Assembly: GCA_910583555.1 (NCBI GenBank)
Contig: CAJTXO010000017.1
Span: forward strand, 23,993-87,992
DNA from: an uncultured Eubacterium sp.
GTDB taxonomy: Bacteria; Bacillota; Clostridia; Lachnospirales; Lachnospiraceae
Length of the DNA stretch: 64,000 nt
Direction of reading: 5' to 3'
Under the pieces are notes generated by a model. It was not told where the DNA came from and made no database searches. It worked only from the letters and a program-made list of their open reading frames with translations. This document shows positions 51,631 through 58,926 of the stretch, piece after piece. The position numbers and the translations under genes were made by a program. Positions within the stretch are counted from its first letter, which is position 1, and the number at the start of each line of letters is the position of its first letter.

Positions 51631-52125
51631 CTAGCAGATGACGATGATCAGCCGCGGCGTCGTCTGCGGCGGCAGGCTTCTTGTCGTCGCGGAATAGAAC
51701 ACGAGTAATGTCTGATCCCCGGGCCGGCATCCGAAATTCTGTCCGTTCGCTGTCCTGATCGTCGTGTTCGGTCCGATATTTAACTGGAGGGAACGATCCG
51801 AAGATAATAAATTCCGGTCGAAATAACTGAGCATGACCTGTTCGTTCCTTCCCGGCACTGCTATGACCTGCGCGCGGTACTGTGGCGGAAAGATCAGAGG
51901 CACAGGCAGGTTACTGTCATAATATGCAACCACTTCCATCCCGCGCCGGAGCTGCCTGTTCTCTGCAATAAGCGTATTCACGCCAACGTGAAAATTTACA
52001 ATTCCATTTTCTGTGCGCAGGGAGATCATTTGACTGCAGCAGTCATCTCCCCTTGACATGTTTAAGATCGTGCCCCGCACGGGCACCATGGAACCCTGAA
52101 AGGGCACAAAAGCATCAAAATCCAT
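51631..52125 (-). CDS. Hypothetical protein of ~164 residues
   Basis: Not recognised. The start is taken at MDFDAFVPF (52123-52125), with AGGTG eight bases upstream; ATG two codons earlier is possible. The sequence is predicted mostly beta, with no signal peptide or membrane segment: VPVRGTILNMSRGDDCCSQ, ENGIVNFHVGVNTLI, LRRGMEVVAYYDSNLPVPLIFPPQYRA, and GPNTTIRTANGQNFGC. It looks like a compact OB/beta-barrel-like protein. The surroundings give no function. Confidence 0.75.
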   Translation of the reverse strand: MDFDAFVPFQGSMVPVRGTILNMSRGDDCCSQMISLRTENGIVNFHVGVNTLIAENRQLRRGMEVVAYYDSNLPVPLIFPPQYRAQVIAVPGRNEQVMLSYFDRNLLSSDRSLQLNIGPNTTIRTANGQNFGCRPGDQTLLVFYSATTRSLPPQTTPRLIIVIC

Positions 52126-52245
52126 TCTCATTACACCTGATACCTTTTTTTACACCATATGTATTGAGCATGAGAAAAGTTCCACTTCGTTATTATACCT
52201 TGAAAAAACAGTGAAATCAAGCAAAAAAACTTCTTAAAACTTTTT

Positions 52246-52290
52246 AAAACCCGTCCCTGCATGAACACCTCCATACAAAAACGGGTTTTT
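52246..52290. terminator. Terminator downstream of the HPr gene
   Basis: AAAACCCGT (52246-52254) pairs with ACGGGTTTT (52281-52289), with A and T flanks on either side. Confidence 0.75.
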
Positions 52291-52317
52291 GCAAACGTTC
52301 CGTAATACCATCTCCGA

Positions 52318-52575
52318 TTACAGATTATCTTTCAGAAACGCACTGAGTTTTTCCATCGCTGCCTCTTCATCTGCTCCATCTGTTCTCAGCGTAATCTCCT
52401 CGCCCTTTTTCACGCCGAGACTCATCACACCTAGTATTCTTTTCGCATCGACTTCTTTTCCACCCTTGCTGATCTTCACGCTGCACTCACACGCTGCTGC
52501 CTCCTTGACAAACAATCCGGCCGGTCTCGCGTGAATGCCCTGCTCATCCGTGATCACATAAGTAAACTCTTTCAT
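52318..52575 (-). CDS. HPr-family phosphocarrier lacking regulatory Ser46
   Basis: It has 85 residues. GIHARPAG carries the catalytic His15 phosphorylated by Enzyme I. The segment where Gram-positive HPr has Lys-Ser46-Ile-Met-Gly-Val-Met-Ser reads DAKRILGVMSLG, so position 46 is Arg. HPr kinase could not phosphorylate this protein at the usual site, and it should not act as a CcpA co-repressor. It lies ~137 bp downstream of a 1-phosphofructokinase gene on the same strand, suggesting a dedicated fructose-PTS or paralogous role rather than the general HPr. Confidence 0.92.
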   Translation of the reverse strand: MKEFTYVITDEQGIHARPAGLFVKEAAACECSVKISKGGKEVDAKRILGVMSLGVKKGEEITLRTDGADEEAAMEKLSAFLKDNL

Positions 52576-52711
52576 TTTTTCTTCCTCACTTTCTTTTTTA
52601 TCTTTTAGTGTTACCGGTTCTTCGGCGCCTCATTCACTCTGATCCCCGGCGCCTGCCTGGTTCTTCTACTTTGTCATAGTCTTTTAAAAATTGAGGAAGA
52701 CCCTTTTTTAT

Positions 52712-53623
52712 TTATATTTGTGTATGTGACTTACGAATCGCCTCTACTTCTTCCCTCGTCGCCAACTGCTCCGAAAAGGCGCTTGCACTTCCCGCGCAGA
52801 GTCCCATCTCAAACGCATTCCTGTAATCACCCGACTCCAGAAAACCCGCGAGAAATCCCGCCACCATAGAATCCCCGGCGCCGACCGAATTGACGACCGT
52901 TCCCTTCGGCGCGCTGCTCTTGAAAACCATACCGTCTTCGGTTACGAGCACCGCTCCTTCTCCTGCCATGGAAACAAGAACATTTCTCGCTCCCCTCTCC
53001 TGAAGTTTCCTTGCATACTCCACCACTTCATCCCGCCCGGTCAGTTCGACGCCAAAAATCTCTCCCAGCTCATGGTTATTTGGTTTTACAAGAAACGGGT
53101 GGTATGGCAGGACATTGACGAGAAGATCCCTCGTCGCGTCCACCACGATCCTCAGTTTCTTTTTCTCGAGATATTTCATAATATCCATATATATGGATTC
53201 CGGCATGACAGAGGGAATGCTTCCGGCCAGAACGAGAACGTCTCCATCCTCCAGGCTGTCAAGCTTCTCGTACAGTTTTCGAATATCTTTTTCCTGAATC
53301 TCCGGGCCCATCCCGTTAATCTCACTTTCCTCTCTGGAACGGAGTTTTAGGTTGATGCGGGAAATCCCCTCATGCACTTCGATAAAATCCGCGCGGATTC
53401 CCTGACATTCCATGAGCCTGCGGATTTCCGCCCCGGTGAATCCGGCAAGAAAACCGAGCGCCGTACTGTCAAAACCAAGATTTTTCAACACGATGGACAC
53501 GTTGATTCCCTTGCCGCCCGCGTAAATGATCTCTTCTTCCGTACGATTGACCCGTCCCAGTTCGAACTCATTGACCCTGACGATATAATCCAGCGACGGA
53601 TTGAATGTTACCGTATAAATCAT
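52712..53623 (-). CDS. fruK: 1-phosphofructokinase (PfkB family)
   Basis: It phosphorylates fructose-1-phosphate (possibly tagatose-6-phosphate) to the bisphosphate. It has 303 residues. Features are YTVTFNPSLDYIV, GGKGINVSIVLKNLG, ALGFLAGFTGAEI, LAGSIPSVMPESIY, VVDATRDLL, LVKPNNHELGEIFG and the catalytic VVNSVGAGDSMVAGFLAG. The ATG has GGAGGTG nine bases upstream. No fruA or fruR gene is visible; the only partner is the HPr-like gene downstream. Confidence 0.93.
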   Translation of the reverse strand: MIYTVTFNPSLDYIVRVNEFELGRVNRTEEEIIYAGGKGINVSIVLKNLGFDSTALGFLAGFTGAEIRRLMECQGIRADFIEVHEGISRINLKLRSREESEINGMGPEIQEKDIRKLYEKLDSLEDGDVLVLAGSIPSVMPESIYMDIMKYLEKKKLRIVVDATRDLLVNVLPYHPFLVKPNNHELGEIFGVELTGRDEVVEYARKLQERGARNVLVSMAGEGAVLVTEDGMVFKSSAPKGTVVNSVGAGDSMVAGFLAGFLESGDYRNAFEMGLCAGSASAFSEQLATREEVEAIRKSHTQI

Positions 53624-53650
53624 GATCGGTTCACCTCCACAACCAATAAC

Positions 53651-53959
53651 CTAAACTGTACCAGGTTTGTCCCTCCTTTCTTCCCATTCCTCCCTTAACA
53701 TCCCGTAATAACAGGCGTCGCATATTCCCTGATTATTCCGGTCCGCACAGCGCAGCGTTCCCTCATATTTCATGCCGCATTTTTTCATGACCCCGCCCGA
53801 ATGGGGATTCCGCGGATCATGTCGTAATTCGACACGGTTTACGCCGACGACCCCGAACAAAAAATCCATGACTGCCCGCAGCGCCGCCGCGTCCCCGCTC
53901 TCGAATCTTCTGAGGATCAACCGGTCGGTCTCCAGATACGGAGTTCCACTATGTTTCAT
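53651..53959 (-). pseudogene. GNAT acetyltransferase (RimJ/RimL type) with a large internal deletion
   Basis: About 102 residues from ATG at 53957-53959. The start GTPYLETDRLILRRFESGDAAALRA is the usual N-terminus of this family. After it the protein jumps straight to the C-terminal part (FGVVGVNRVELRHDPRNPHSG, MKKCGMKYEGTLR). The central ~80 residues, including the acetyl-CoA-binding V/R-x-x-G-x-G/A strand-helix, are missing, while the reading frame stays open. It is probably non-functional. Confidence 0.75.
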
Positions 53960-54051
53960 CACTCAATTTCCTCTCTTTCTTTTTATGAACATGAATCGTG
54001 AACAATACGTTCTGGCGGGCGGCCTGCATCATTTTACGGATGCGGTTATGA

Positions 54052-54642
54052 TTATACTGATACGAAAATTTCCTTTCGCTGAGGCACAGTGTGAGCCACC
54101 GTTCCCGCCTTCGTATAGGTAACGGGTGTTTTTGCAACGGATGTCCTGACGGCTGATGTCACGACAGCGTTTGTACCGGCGGCCTTTGTCCTAACAGGTT
54201 CCACTCCCGCCGTCTCTGTTCCGGCAGTTATTGTTCCGGCGGGATTCGTTCCCGTATGAGCCGGATCTCCCCCGCTTTGGCTCAGTCCTTTTCCATCCTC
54301 GCTGATCTCCACCACATCGACAATGTGATCCTGATCCTTATTTTTGCTTTCTTCCAGCTGCTCTTTTTGTTGTTCACGCTCTTCCCGGCGCTTCTGGATC
54401 GCTTTTTCCGCTTCCAGTTCTGCCTTTTTCCTCGCTTCTTCCGCGTCCTCTTTCATGCCCTGGTCGGCCTCGGACTTGTATTCTCCCGACCGCTCCGAAA
54501 ATTCGCTGACATAACCCATCGCCCTCTCCATTGTGGCAATATCTCCCCTGCGCCTTGCCTCCTTAAAGACCCGCATGGGCGTTTCGGTCATTTTCATATT
54601 CGTTCCGGCTCCGACAAGTCCTTCCATCGTTTTTGTATTCAT
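54052..54642 (-). CDS. Hypothetical coiled-coil protein with a Thr/Ala-rich repetitive tail
   Basis: It has 196 residues. GAGGAGG lies eight bases before the ATG, so it is well supported. Residues 1-~55 (KMTETPMRVFKEARRRGDIATMERAMGYVSEF) look like a conserved helical head. Residues ~60-105 are a charged coiled coil (EDAEEARKKAELEAEKAIQKRREEREQQKEQLEE region). Residues ~125-185 are degenerate Ala-Gly-Thr repeats. It has no signal peptide or membrane segment. I recall similar heads in Lachnospiraceae proteins of unknown function; no role can be given. Confidence 0.75.
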   Translation of the reverse strand: MNTKTMEGLVGAGTNMKMTETPMRVFKEARRRGDIATMERAMGYVSEFSERSGEYKSEADQGMKEDAEEARKKAELEAEKAIQKRREEREQQKEQLEESKNKDQDHIVDVVEISEDGKGLSQSGGDPAHTGTNPAGTITAGTETAGVEPVRTKAAGTNAVVTSAVRTSVAKTPVTYTKAGTVAHTVPQRKEIFVSV

Positions 54643-54741
54643 GACGCCACCTCCTCGTAAGCTAAAAAAATTTTGTCAATTAATTTTTCGGCAGAACGAA
54701 CGGACGCTATGAATTTGATGTATCAAATAACCCGTCTGATG

Positions 54742-56202
54742 TCATGTGCGGACGGAATCCCCCCGCGGCAGTAAAATCGTAACCGTGAATGTTCCGTCTT
54801 CCGCCTCGAGATTCATTGATCCATTGTACTGGTTCACCACATCGCTGACGTTTTGCAGGCCGATCCCGTGCTCGATCGTATTTCCTTTATGCGTCACTCC
54901 GGCTTTATGCATCACTCCAGCTCCCCGCATTTCCACGGCATCGCATGACACGCCACGCGACACGGTGGAATCCGTGCTGTTTTTAATCTCCAGAAGAAAA
55001 TATGATTTCACCATCCCCGCCTGCATATGGATAAAACGGCCCTCGCCAGCCACTCTCTCACAAGCCTCCAGCGCGTTATCCAGCAGATTGCCAAATATGA
55101 TGCAAAGGTCAAACTCACTGATACCGGATGCGCGCGGAATCTGCACATCACACTCCCACCGGATCTTTTTCTTTCTGGCCCATTGACGTTTCCCGCAAAG
55201 AAGCGCGTCCACGACTCTGCTCCCCGTCAGATCGCCGTCCCCTTCCAAACCGGCGCTCTCCAGCCGTTTTAGATAATGTCCGATTTTTTCCCATTCCTTA
55301 TCCTTACACAGTCCCGACAGCGCGATAATATGATTTTTCATGTCATGCCGCAGCCGTTCCGTCCGCTGGTACTGCTCCGCCATCATTTTGTAGACGGCAG
55401 CCTGTGCGTGATAATGGAAACTCCTTTGCTGTTCCTCGTCGATCCGTTCCAACCCGAACATATAAAAACCAGCCGCAAGCATTGATAAAAACGTCTGGAC
55501 ACAAACCTGCGCATGACTGAAGATCTGATCATAATAAAGACCCATACGGCCGCCACCGCTCCGGATCATGATACCGTTGCTCGCCCCCCATTCGGCCACA
55601 TCGAGCATGACGACGAGCACGAGCAGAGGAACCGCCAACGTAATATACCATTTTTGTGATTTGGGAATATTCCGCTGTCCCCCTTTGAAAAATATAGGCG
55701 ACACGCGCTTTGACAACCAGTCTATCACGCATACCGCCACGGCAAAACTGAAACAACAGATCAGAGTATTCTCCCACTCACTCAGAAGAGGCTGTGAAAC
55801 CATTGCCGCTGAATGCCGCCAAAACAGCAGAACACATGACAAACCGGAGTCACAAAAAGGAATGACCATCGCTCTGACCGCCAACAGCATCGAAACAGCC
55901 AGCATTTTTCTCCCCCTGTCCGCCGGAAACAGCGCCAGCACCAATACCGCGAAAACGAGCTGGTTCAGCATACAATACAGGATATACGGCCCCGGAACAC
56001 TTTGATTCGCCGCCTCGATCAGCAGATAGCTGACAAACGATAGAAAGAAAAACAACCACTGCCCCTTACTCTTATGAAATCCTGCGCCGGGATCGGTACC
56101 TGGCTTTGATTCCGTACCCAGACCGGATTCCCCCAGATATCGGCCGCAGAACAAGGCAGCCGCACAGAGATATGCGGCACGGCTGAACGCTCCTATTATC
56201 AT
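54742..56202 (-). CDS. AgrC/LytS-like sensor histidine kinase (GHKL type)
   Basis: About 486 residues from the ATG at 56200-56202, which overlaps the regulator stop (ATGA) and has GGGGG upstream. The N-terminal ~250 residues contain about six or seven membrane helices. The phosphoacceptor region is RTERLRHDMKNHIIALSGL, followed by GHKL ATPase motifs FGNLLDNALEACE and HGIGLQNVSDVVNQYNGSM. A short insert between N and G boxes comes from an 18-bp tandem duplication (AGVMHKAGVTHKGNT). This subclass usually senses peptides or cell-envelope signals; no signal-peptide gene is nearby. Confidence 0.9.
   Translation of the reverse strand: MIIGAFSRAAYLCAAALFCGRYLGESGLGTESKPGTDPGAGFHKSKGQWLFFFLSFVSYLLIEAANQSVPGPYILYCMLNQLVFAVLVLALFPADRGRKMLAVSMLLAVRAMVIPFCDSGLSCVLLFWRHSAAMVSQPLLSEWENTLICCFSFAVAVCVIDWLSKRVSPIFFKGGQRNIPKSQKWYITLAVPLLVLVVMLDVAEWGASNGIMIRSGGGRMGLYYDQIFSHAQVCVQTFLSMLAAGFYMFGLERIDEEQQRSFHYHAQAAVYKMMAEQYQRTERLRHDMKNHIIALSGLCKDKEWEKIGHYLKRLESAGLEGDGDLTGSRVVDALLCGKRQWARKKKIRWECDVQIPRASGISEFDLCIIFGNLLDNALEACERVAGEGRFIHMQAGMVKSYFLLEIKNSTDSTVSRGVSCDAVEMRGAGVMHKAGVTHKGNTIEHGIGLQNVSDVVNQYNGSMNLEAEDGTFTVTILLPRGDSVRT
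54885..54920. repeat. 18-bp tandem duplication inside the kinase ATPase domain
   Basis: 54885-54902 and 54903-54920 differ at two positions; each encodes six residues (GVTHKA/GVMHKA type). Confidence 0.7.
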
Positions 56203-56915
56203 AGAATCCCCCCGTTTTTCCGCATGAAGTGAAGGATTTCCTGACAAAACGCCTCATATCTCCGCTTCGCGATGGCGATCCGTTCCCCGCTGTCAAAGAT
56301 CAATTCCTGCCTGTTATAACTATTTACGTATCTCAAGTTGGCCAAAAAACTCTTATGACATCGGAAAAAGCCCTTTTCCCGCAGCTTGTCCTCCATCTCC
56401 CCGATCTGCCCATAATAGGTAAAGATCCCGTCCGCCCCGTGTACGTCAAGGATCCTTCCCTTCGCCTCAAAGTAGTAAATACCATCCAAAAACAGCTTCT
56501 TCTTCTGCCGTTCCCGGCTGGCAATAATATAGTCCTGTGGACGGCTCTCTGTTTTCCGCACCGCTTTACGCAGGATGTTTCCCAGTTTTTTGTCGTCTAC
56601 CGGCTTCAACAGATAATGGAATGCCTCCACATCGTAAGCGTCAAACACGTACTCCCTGCTGGAAGATACAAAAACAAGTATGTTATCACATGCCCGGTCA
56701 CGGAACTTTTGTGCCGTTTTCATCCCGTCGAAATCGTCCATGATGATGTCAAGAAAGATCATGTCAAAACTTTCCGGCGCCTGCAATAACTCCCTGCCAT
56801 TGAAAAACTGGCGGATCGTGCACGTTATGTTCATTTGTTCCAAACCCTCTTTGATCTTCCGCGCCAGACGGCAGCATTCGACCACTTCATCATCACACAC
56901 CGCGATTGAAAGCAT
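56199..56915 (-). CDS. LytTR-family response regulator (AgrA-like)
   Basis: About 238 residues; the start is taken at MLSIAVCDDE (56913-56915), with a GTG three codons earlier possible. The receiver has CDDE, phosphoacceptor Asp in MIFLDIIMDDFDGM, and LKPVDD. The C-terminal LytTR DNA-binding domain reads IYYFEAKGRILDVH, FFRCHKSFLANLRYVNSYNR and GERIAIAKRRYEAF. It is coupled to the downstream GHKL kinase by a 4-bp overlap and probably regulates a small regulon from direct-repeat sites. Confidence 0.93.
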   Translation of the reverse strand: MLSIAVCDDEVVECCRLARKIKEGLEQMNITCTIRQFFNGRELLQAPESFDMIFLDIIMDDFDGMKTAQKFRDRACDNILVFVSSSREYVFDAYDVEAFHYLLKPVDDKKLGNILRKAVRKTESRPQDYIIASRERQKKKLFLDGIYYFEAKGRILDVHGADGIFTYYGQIGEMEDKLREKGFFRCHKSFLANLRYVNSYNRQELIFDSGERIAIAKRRYEAFCQEILHFMRKNGGIL

Positions 56916-56949
56916 GTTCACCACTTCTCTCTCCGTCCATGTATGTTCA

Positions 56950-57555
56950 TTACTTCCTGCCTGCTCTCCAGTTTAACCCCCAGGAAAACGCGCGGTCTAA
57001 CTCTCTGTGTCCCTGATAGAATTGAACGATCTTTTCGACGCTAAACGTTTCATCGTTTTCATTTTCAAAAAGCGCCAGACCGCACATCGTCAGTCTTGAA
57101 TTATAGGAATCCATTTTCACTACGATGTCTTCGGCACCCGGATACTTAATGGTAACGATGCCGTCCGCCTGCTGCCAGTTCGCCACGCCTTCATAAATGA
57201 AGGTGTAAACCAGGATCCTTTTTATGTCGGCAATGTGATTTCCGTTGATCCTGAGATTCTCTCCTGTCACCGATGCTCCAGTTCTGTCGTCGCCATCCAA
57301 TGCGATAAAAGGCTCCGCGTTCAGATTCCCAAACGCGTTTCCGAGCGCCTGCACGGTTCCCTTGTAACCGTTTTTCAATTCAAACAGGCACCCAAGATCG
57401 AGGTCGATCGCGCCGGAACCCGATAACAGTGTTTTTAAAAATCCCTGTTTCTGCGGTCTCGCGTTCCAATTCAGATTCACCAGTATCTCACCCAGACCAG
57501 AAGATGATTTTTTCTCCAGACTGATTTTTTTTCCTTTTTCCAAACTAATACTCAT
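56950..57555 (-). CDS. TerD-family (tellurium/stress) protein
   Basis: About 201 residues from ATG at 57553-57555 (MSISLEKGKKISLEK), with AGGAGG seven bases upstream. The TerD fold pattern is seen: ..GLGEILVNLNWNARP, IDLDLGCLFELKNG, FIALDGDDRTGASVTGENLRINGNHIADIKRILVYTFIYEG, in which the LDGDDRTG and E residues fit the calcium-binding sites. It is a single gene, without terZABCDE partners. The physiological role of isolated TerD proteins is unclear (stress or phage tolerance). Confidence 0.85.
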   Translation of the reverse strand: MSISLEKGKKISLEKKSSSGLGEILVNLNWNARPQKQGFLKTLLSGSGAIDLDLGCLFELKNGYKGTVQALGNAFGNLNAEPFIALDGDDRTGASVTGENLRINGNHIADIKRILVYTFIYEGVANWQQADGIVTIKYPGAEDIVVKMDSYNSRLTMCGLALFENENDETFSVEKIVQFYQGHRELDRAFSWGLNWRAGRK

Positions 57556-57688
57556 CGATGTCCTCCTAACATTTTTCACGATCCGAACACGCTTTTTACT
57601 AAAAAACTTGAACGGATTTTTTGTTAATACCTACTTATCTCTCGTATTTGATTGTAACACAATTTACCGGAACAAACAACATTTTTTC

Positions 57689-58465
57689 TCACGCAGGCTC
57701 CGATCCCCCCACGACATATGCTGCCAATTCCAACGCGATATCGAAATGACCCGTATCGTGCTGTGTCCCTTTTGTCTGTCCTTCCTCCCGTCTGGTATCC
57801 CATTCGGGCGCGTCAAGCAGATCCCCGCTCGTAAAAAAAGTGTATAATTCCAGTCCCCTGAAATCGCACATCGCCTGCAGGCCGGCGCACTCCATTTCCA
57901 CCGAAATACAGCCATCCGCTTTTCGCTTTTCAAAGTTATTGATAGTTTCCCTGTAAAATGAATCCGTGGTCCATGTCTTCCCTTTTACATAAGGGATACC
58001 GTTTTCCTCCATAAAACCGGCTACGACGTCAGCATTTTTTACTGTAATATAATCTGAGGCCGGCGCGTAATGATAGGACGTACCTTCGTCCCGCCATGCC
58101 TGTGTGGGCACCATCACCTTTCCATGCGCGATCTCCCTGTTCAGGCAGCCGGCACCGCCAAATACGATATAGTGATCCGTCCGGATCTCCGATAGCGTAT
58201 CTTCCACCGAAGCAACACACGCAGGAGCTCCCACATACGTTTTGTAAAAGGCGAATTTTTTCCCCTTGTAATCCACACGGTAGATCGGCGTCTCACCCGT
58301 CGCAAACCAAAAGGACGCGATCCTTTGGCAATTGTAATTCTCCAGCACAAAGGATTCGATCTCGTGGGAAAAAGTTAAAATACACGCGTCAACCTGTGGC
58401 GCGCTTTCCTTGACTTGCGGGTTGATGATCGCCTGTGAGCGATCGTCAAATGTTTCTGTTATCAT
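57689..58465 (-). CDS. Nucleoside phosphorylase (uridine/purine phosphorylase family)
   Basis: It has 258 residues. GGAGG lies seven bases before the ATG. The PNP_UDP_1 pattern is visible: KKFAFYKTYVGAPACVASVEDTLSE, YIVFGGAGCLNREIAHGKVMVP, and the substrate motif DGCISVEMECAGLQAMCDFRG, where Glu-Met-Glu contacts the ribose. It cleaves a nucleoside with phosphate; base preference is not readable. Transcription begins ~380 nt upstream at a consensus promoter and passes a structured leader with two terminators, so expression is likely attenuated. Confidence 0.9.
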   Translation of the reverse strand: MITETFDDRSQAIINPQVKESAPQVDACILTFSHEIESFVLENYNCQRIASFWFATGETPIYRVDYKGKKFAFYKTYVGAPACVASVEDTLSEIRTDHYIVFGGAGCLNREIAHGKVMVPTQAWRDEGTSYHYAPASDYITVKNADVVAGFMEENGIPYVKGKTWTTDSFYRETINNFEKRKADGCISVEMECAGLQAMCDFRGLELYTFFTSGDLLDAPEWDTRREEGQTKGTQHDTGHFDIALELAAYVVGGSEPA

Positions 58466-58544
58466 GTTTCTTCCTCCTAAAAAATTGATATATTTTCGAA
58501 ATCATCCCACATCGTCACTTTGTCATCCCATCCTGCCTGTATAG

Positions 58545-58588
58545 AAAAAACAGCCATCTTTGTTTCATACAAATGCTGGCTGTTTGGA
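58545..58588 (-). terminator. Second terminator in the nucleoside phosphorylase leader
   Basis: AACAGCCA (58549-58556) pairs with TGGCTGTT (58577-58584), extended by TTTGT/ACAAA, with a U-run on the minus strand. It lies between the first terminator and the gene. Confidence 0.8.
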
Positions 58589-58605
58589 TCTGGTTCTGGA
58601 TCAAT

Positions 58606-58847
58606 ATAAAAAACCTACCGTAAACGGCAGGCATTTCGAGCGCTCTTTATCCATTTACGACATACCAACATATGCGTTCTCTATGACGGGAGAAAACCGT
58701 CAGCATCTACTCGCCAAAGCTTTCGTGCTGCAACTCAGGAGGGATCATATATCTACTCTACTCGTACCGCTTCTCAGCAAACGCGGCTCTCTGTGACTTT
58801 CAAATTAAATATACCGTCTCCGTCATCGTCTTTATGATTTCGAATTG
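58606..58847 (-). promoter_or_regulatory. Structured leader RNA, T-box-like, without a canonical T-box core
   Basis: Reading the minus strand from the predicted start, the leader shows GGAGACGGTA, ACAGAGAGCCGC, a loop GTTTGCTGAGAA closed by GCGGT, then CTCCTGAGTTGCAGC. These parallel Stem I of the trp T-box in this same window (AGAGTAGTA, CAGAGAGCTG, GGTTGGTGCGA, CTTGAGAGGGCAGC). GGCGAGTAGATGCTGACGG and CCCGTC follow, like T-box linkers. Its end has alternative pairings: CGTAAATGG (58651-58659) with CCGTTTACG (58619-58627) as antiterminator, against CCTGCCG/CGGTAGG plus U6 as terminator (58606-58631). GGGTGGTACC is absent and no clear specifier codon can be named. Confidence 0.6.
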
Positions 58848-58853
58848 TATGTT

Positions 58854-58882
58854 AGTATATCGTGTAAGTATGGATTTGTCAA
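58854..58882 (-). promoter_or_regulatory. Promoter of the nucleoside phosphorylase leader
   Basis: TTGACA (58877-58882), 17-bp spacer, TATACT (58854-58859): near-perfect sigma-A sequence. Confidence 0.9.
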
Positions 58883-58926
58883 GTGTCCTGTGCTATAAAC
58901 AGTAAAATTAACAATTGGTTTATCAT

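Noticed and set aside
54742..56915. Complete agr-type quorum-sensing locus
   Set aside because: The kinase and regulator are of the right type, but no AgrB protease or AgrD-like peptide gene is found around them.
58606..58847. Purine, SAM, TPP, FMN, lysine, glycine or c-di-GMP riboswitch
   Set aside because: None of the conserved core strings of these classes as I know them could be found on either strand; Stem I resemblance to the T-box is the best match.
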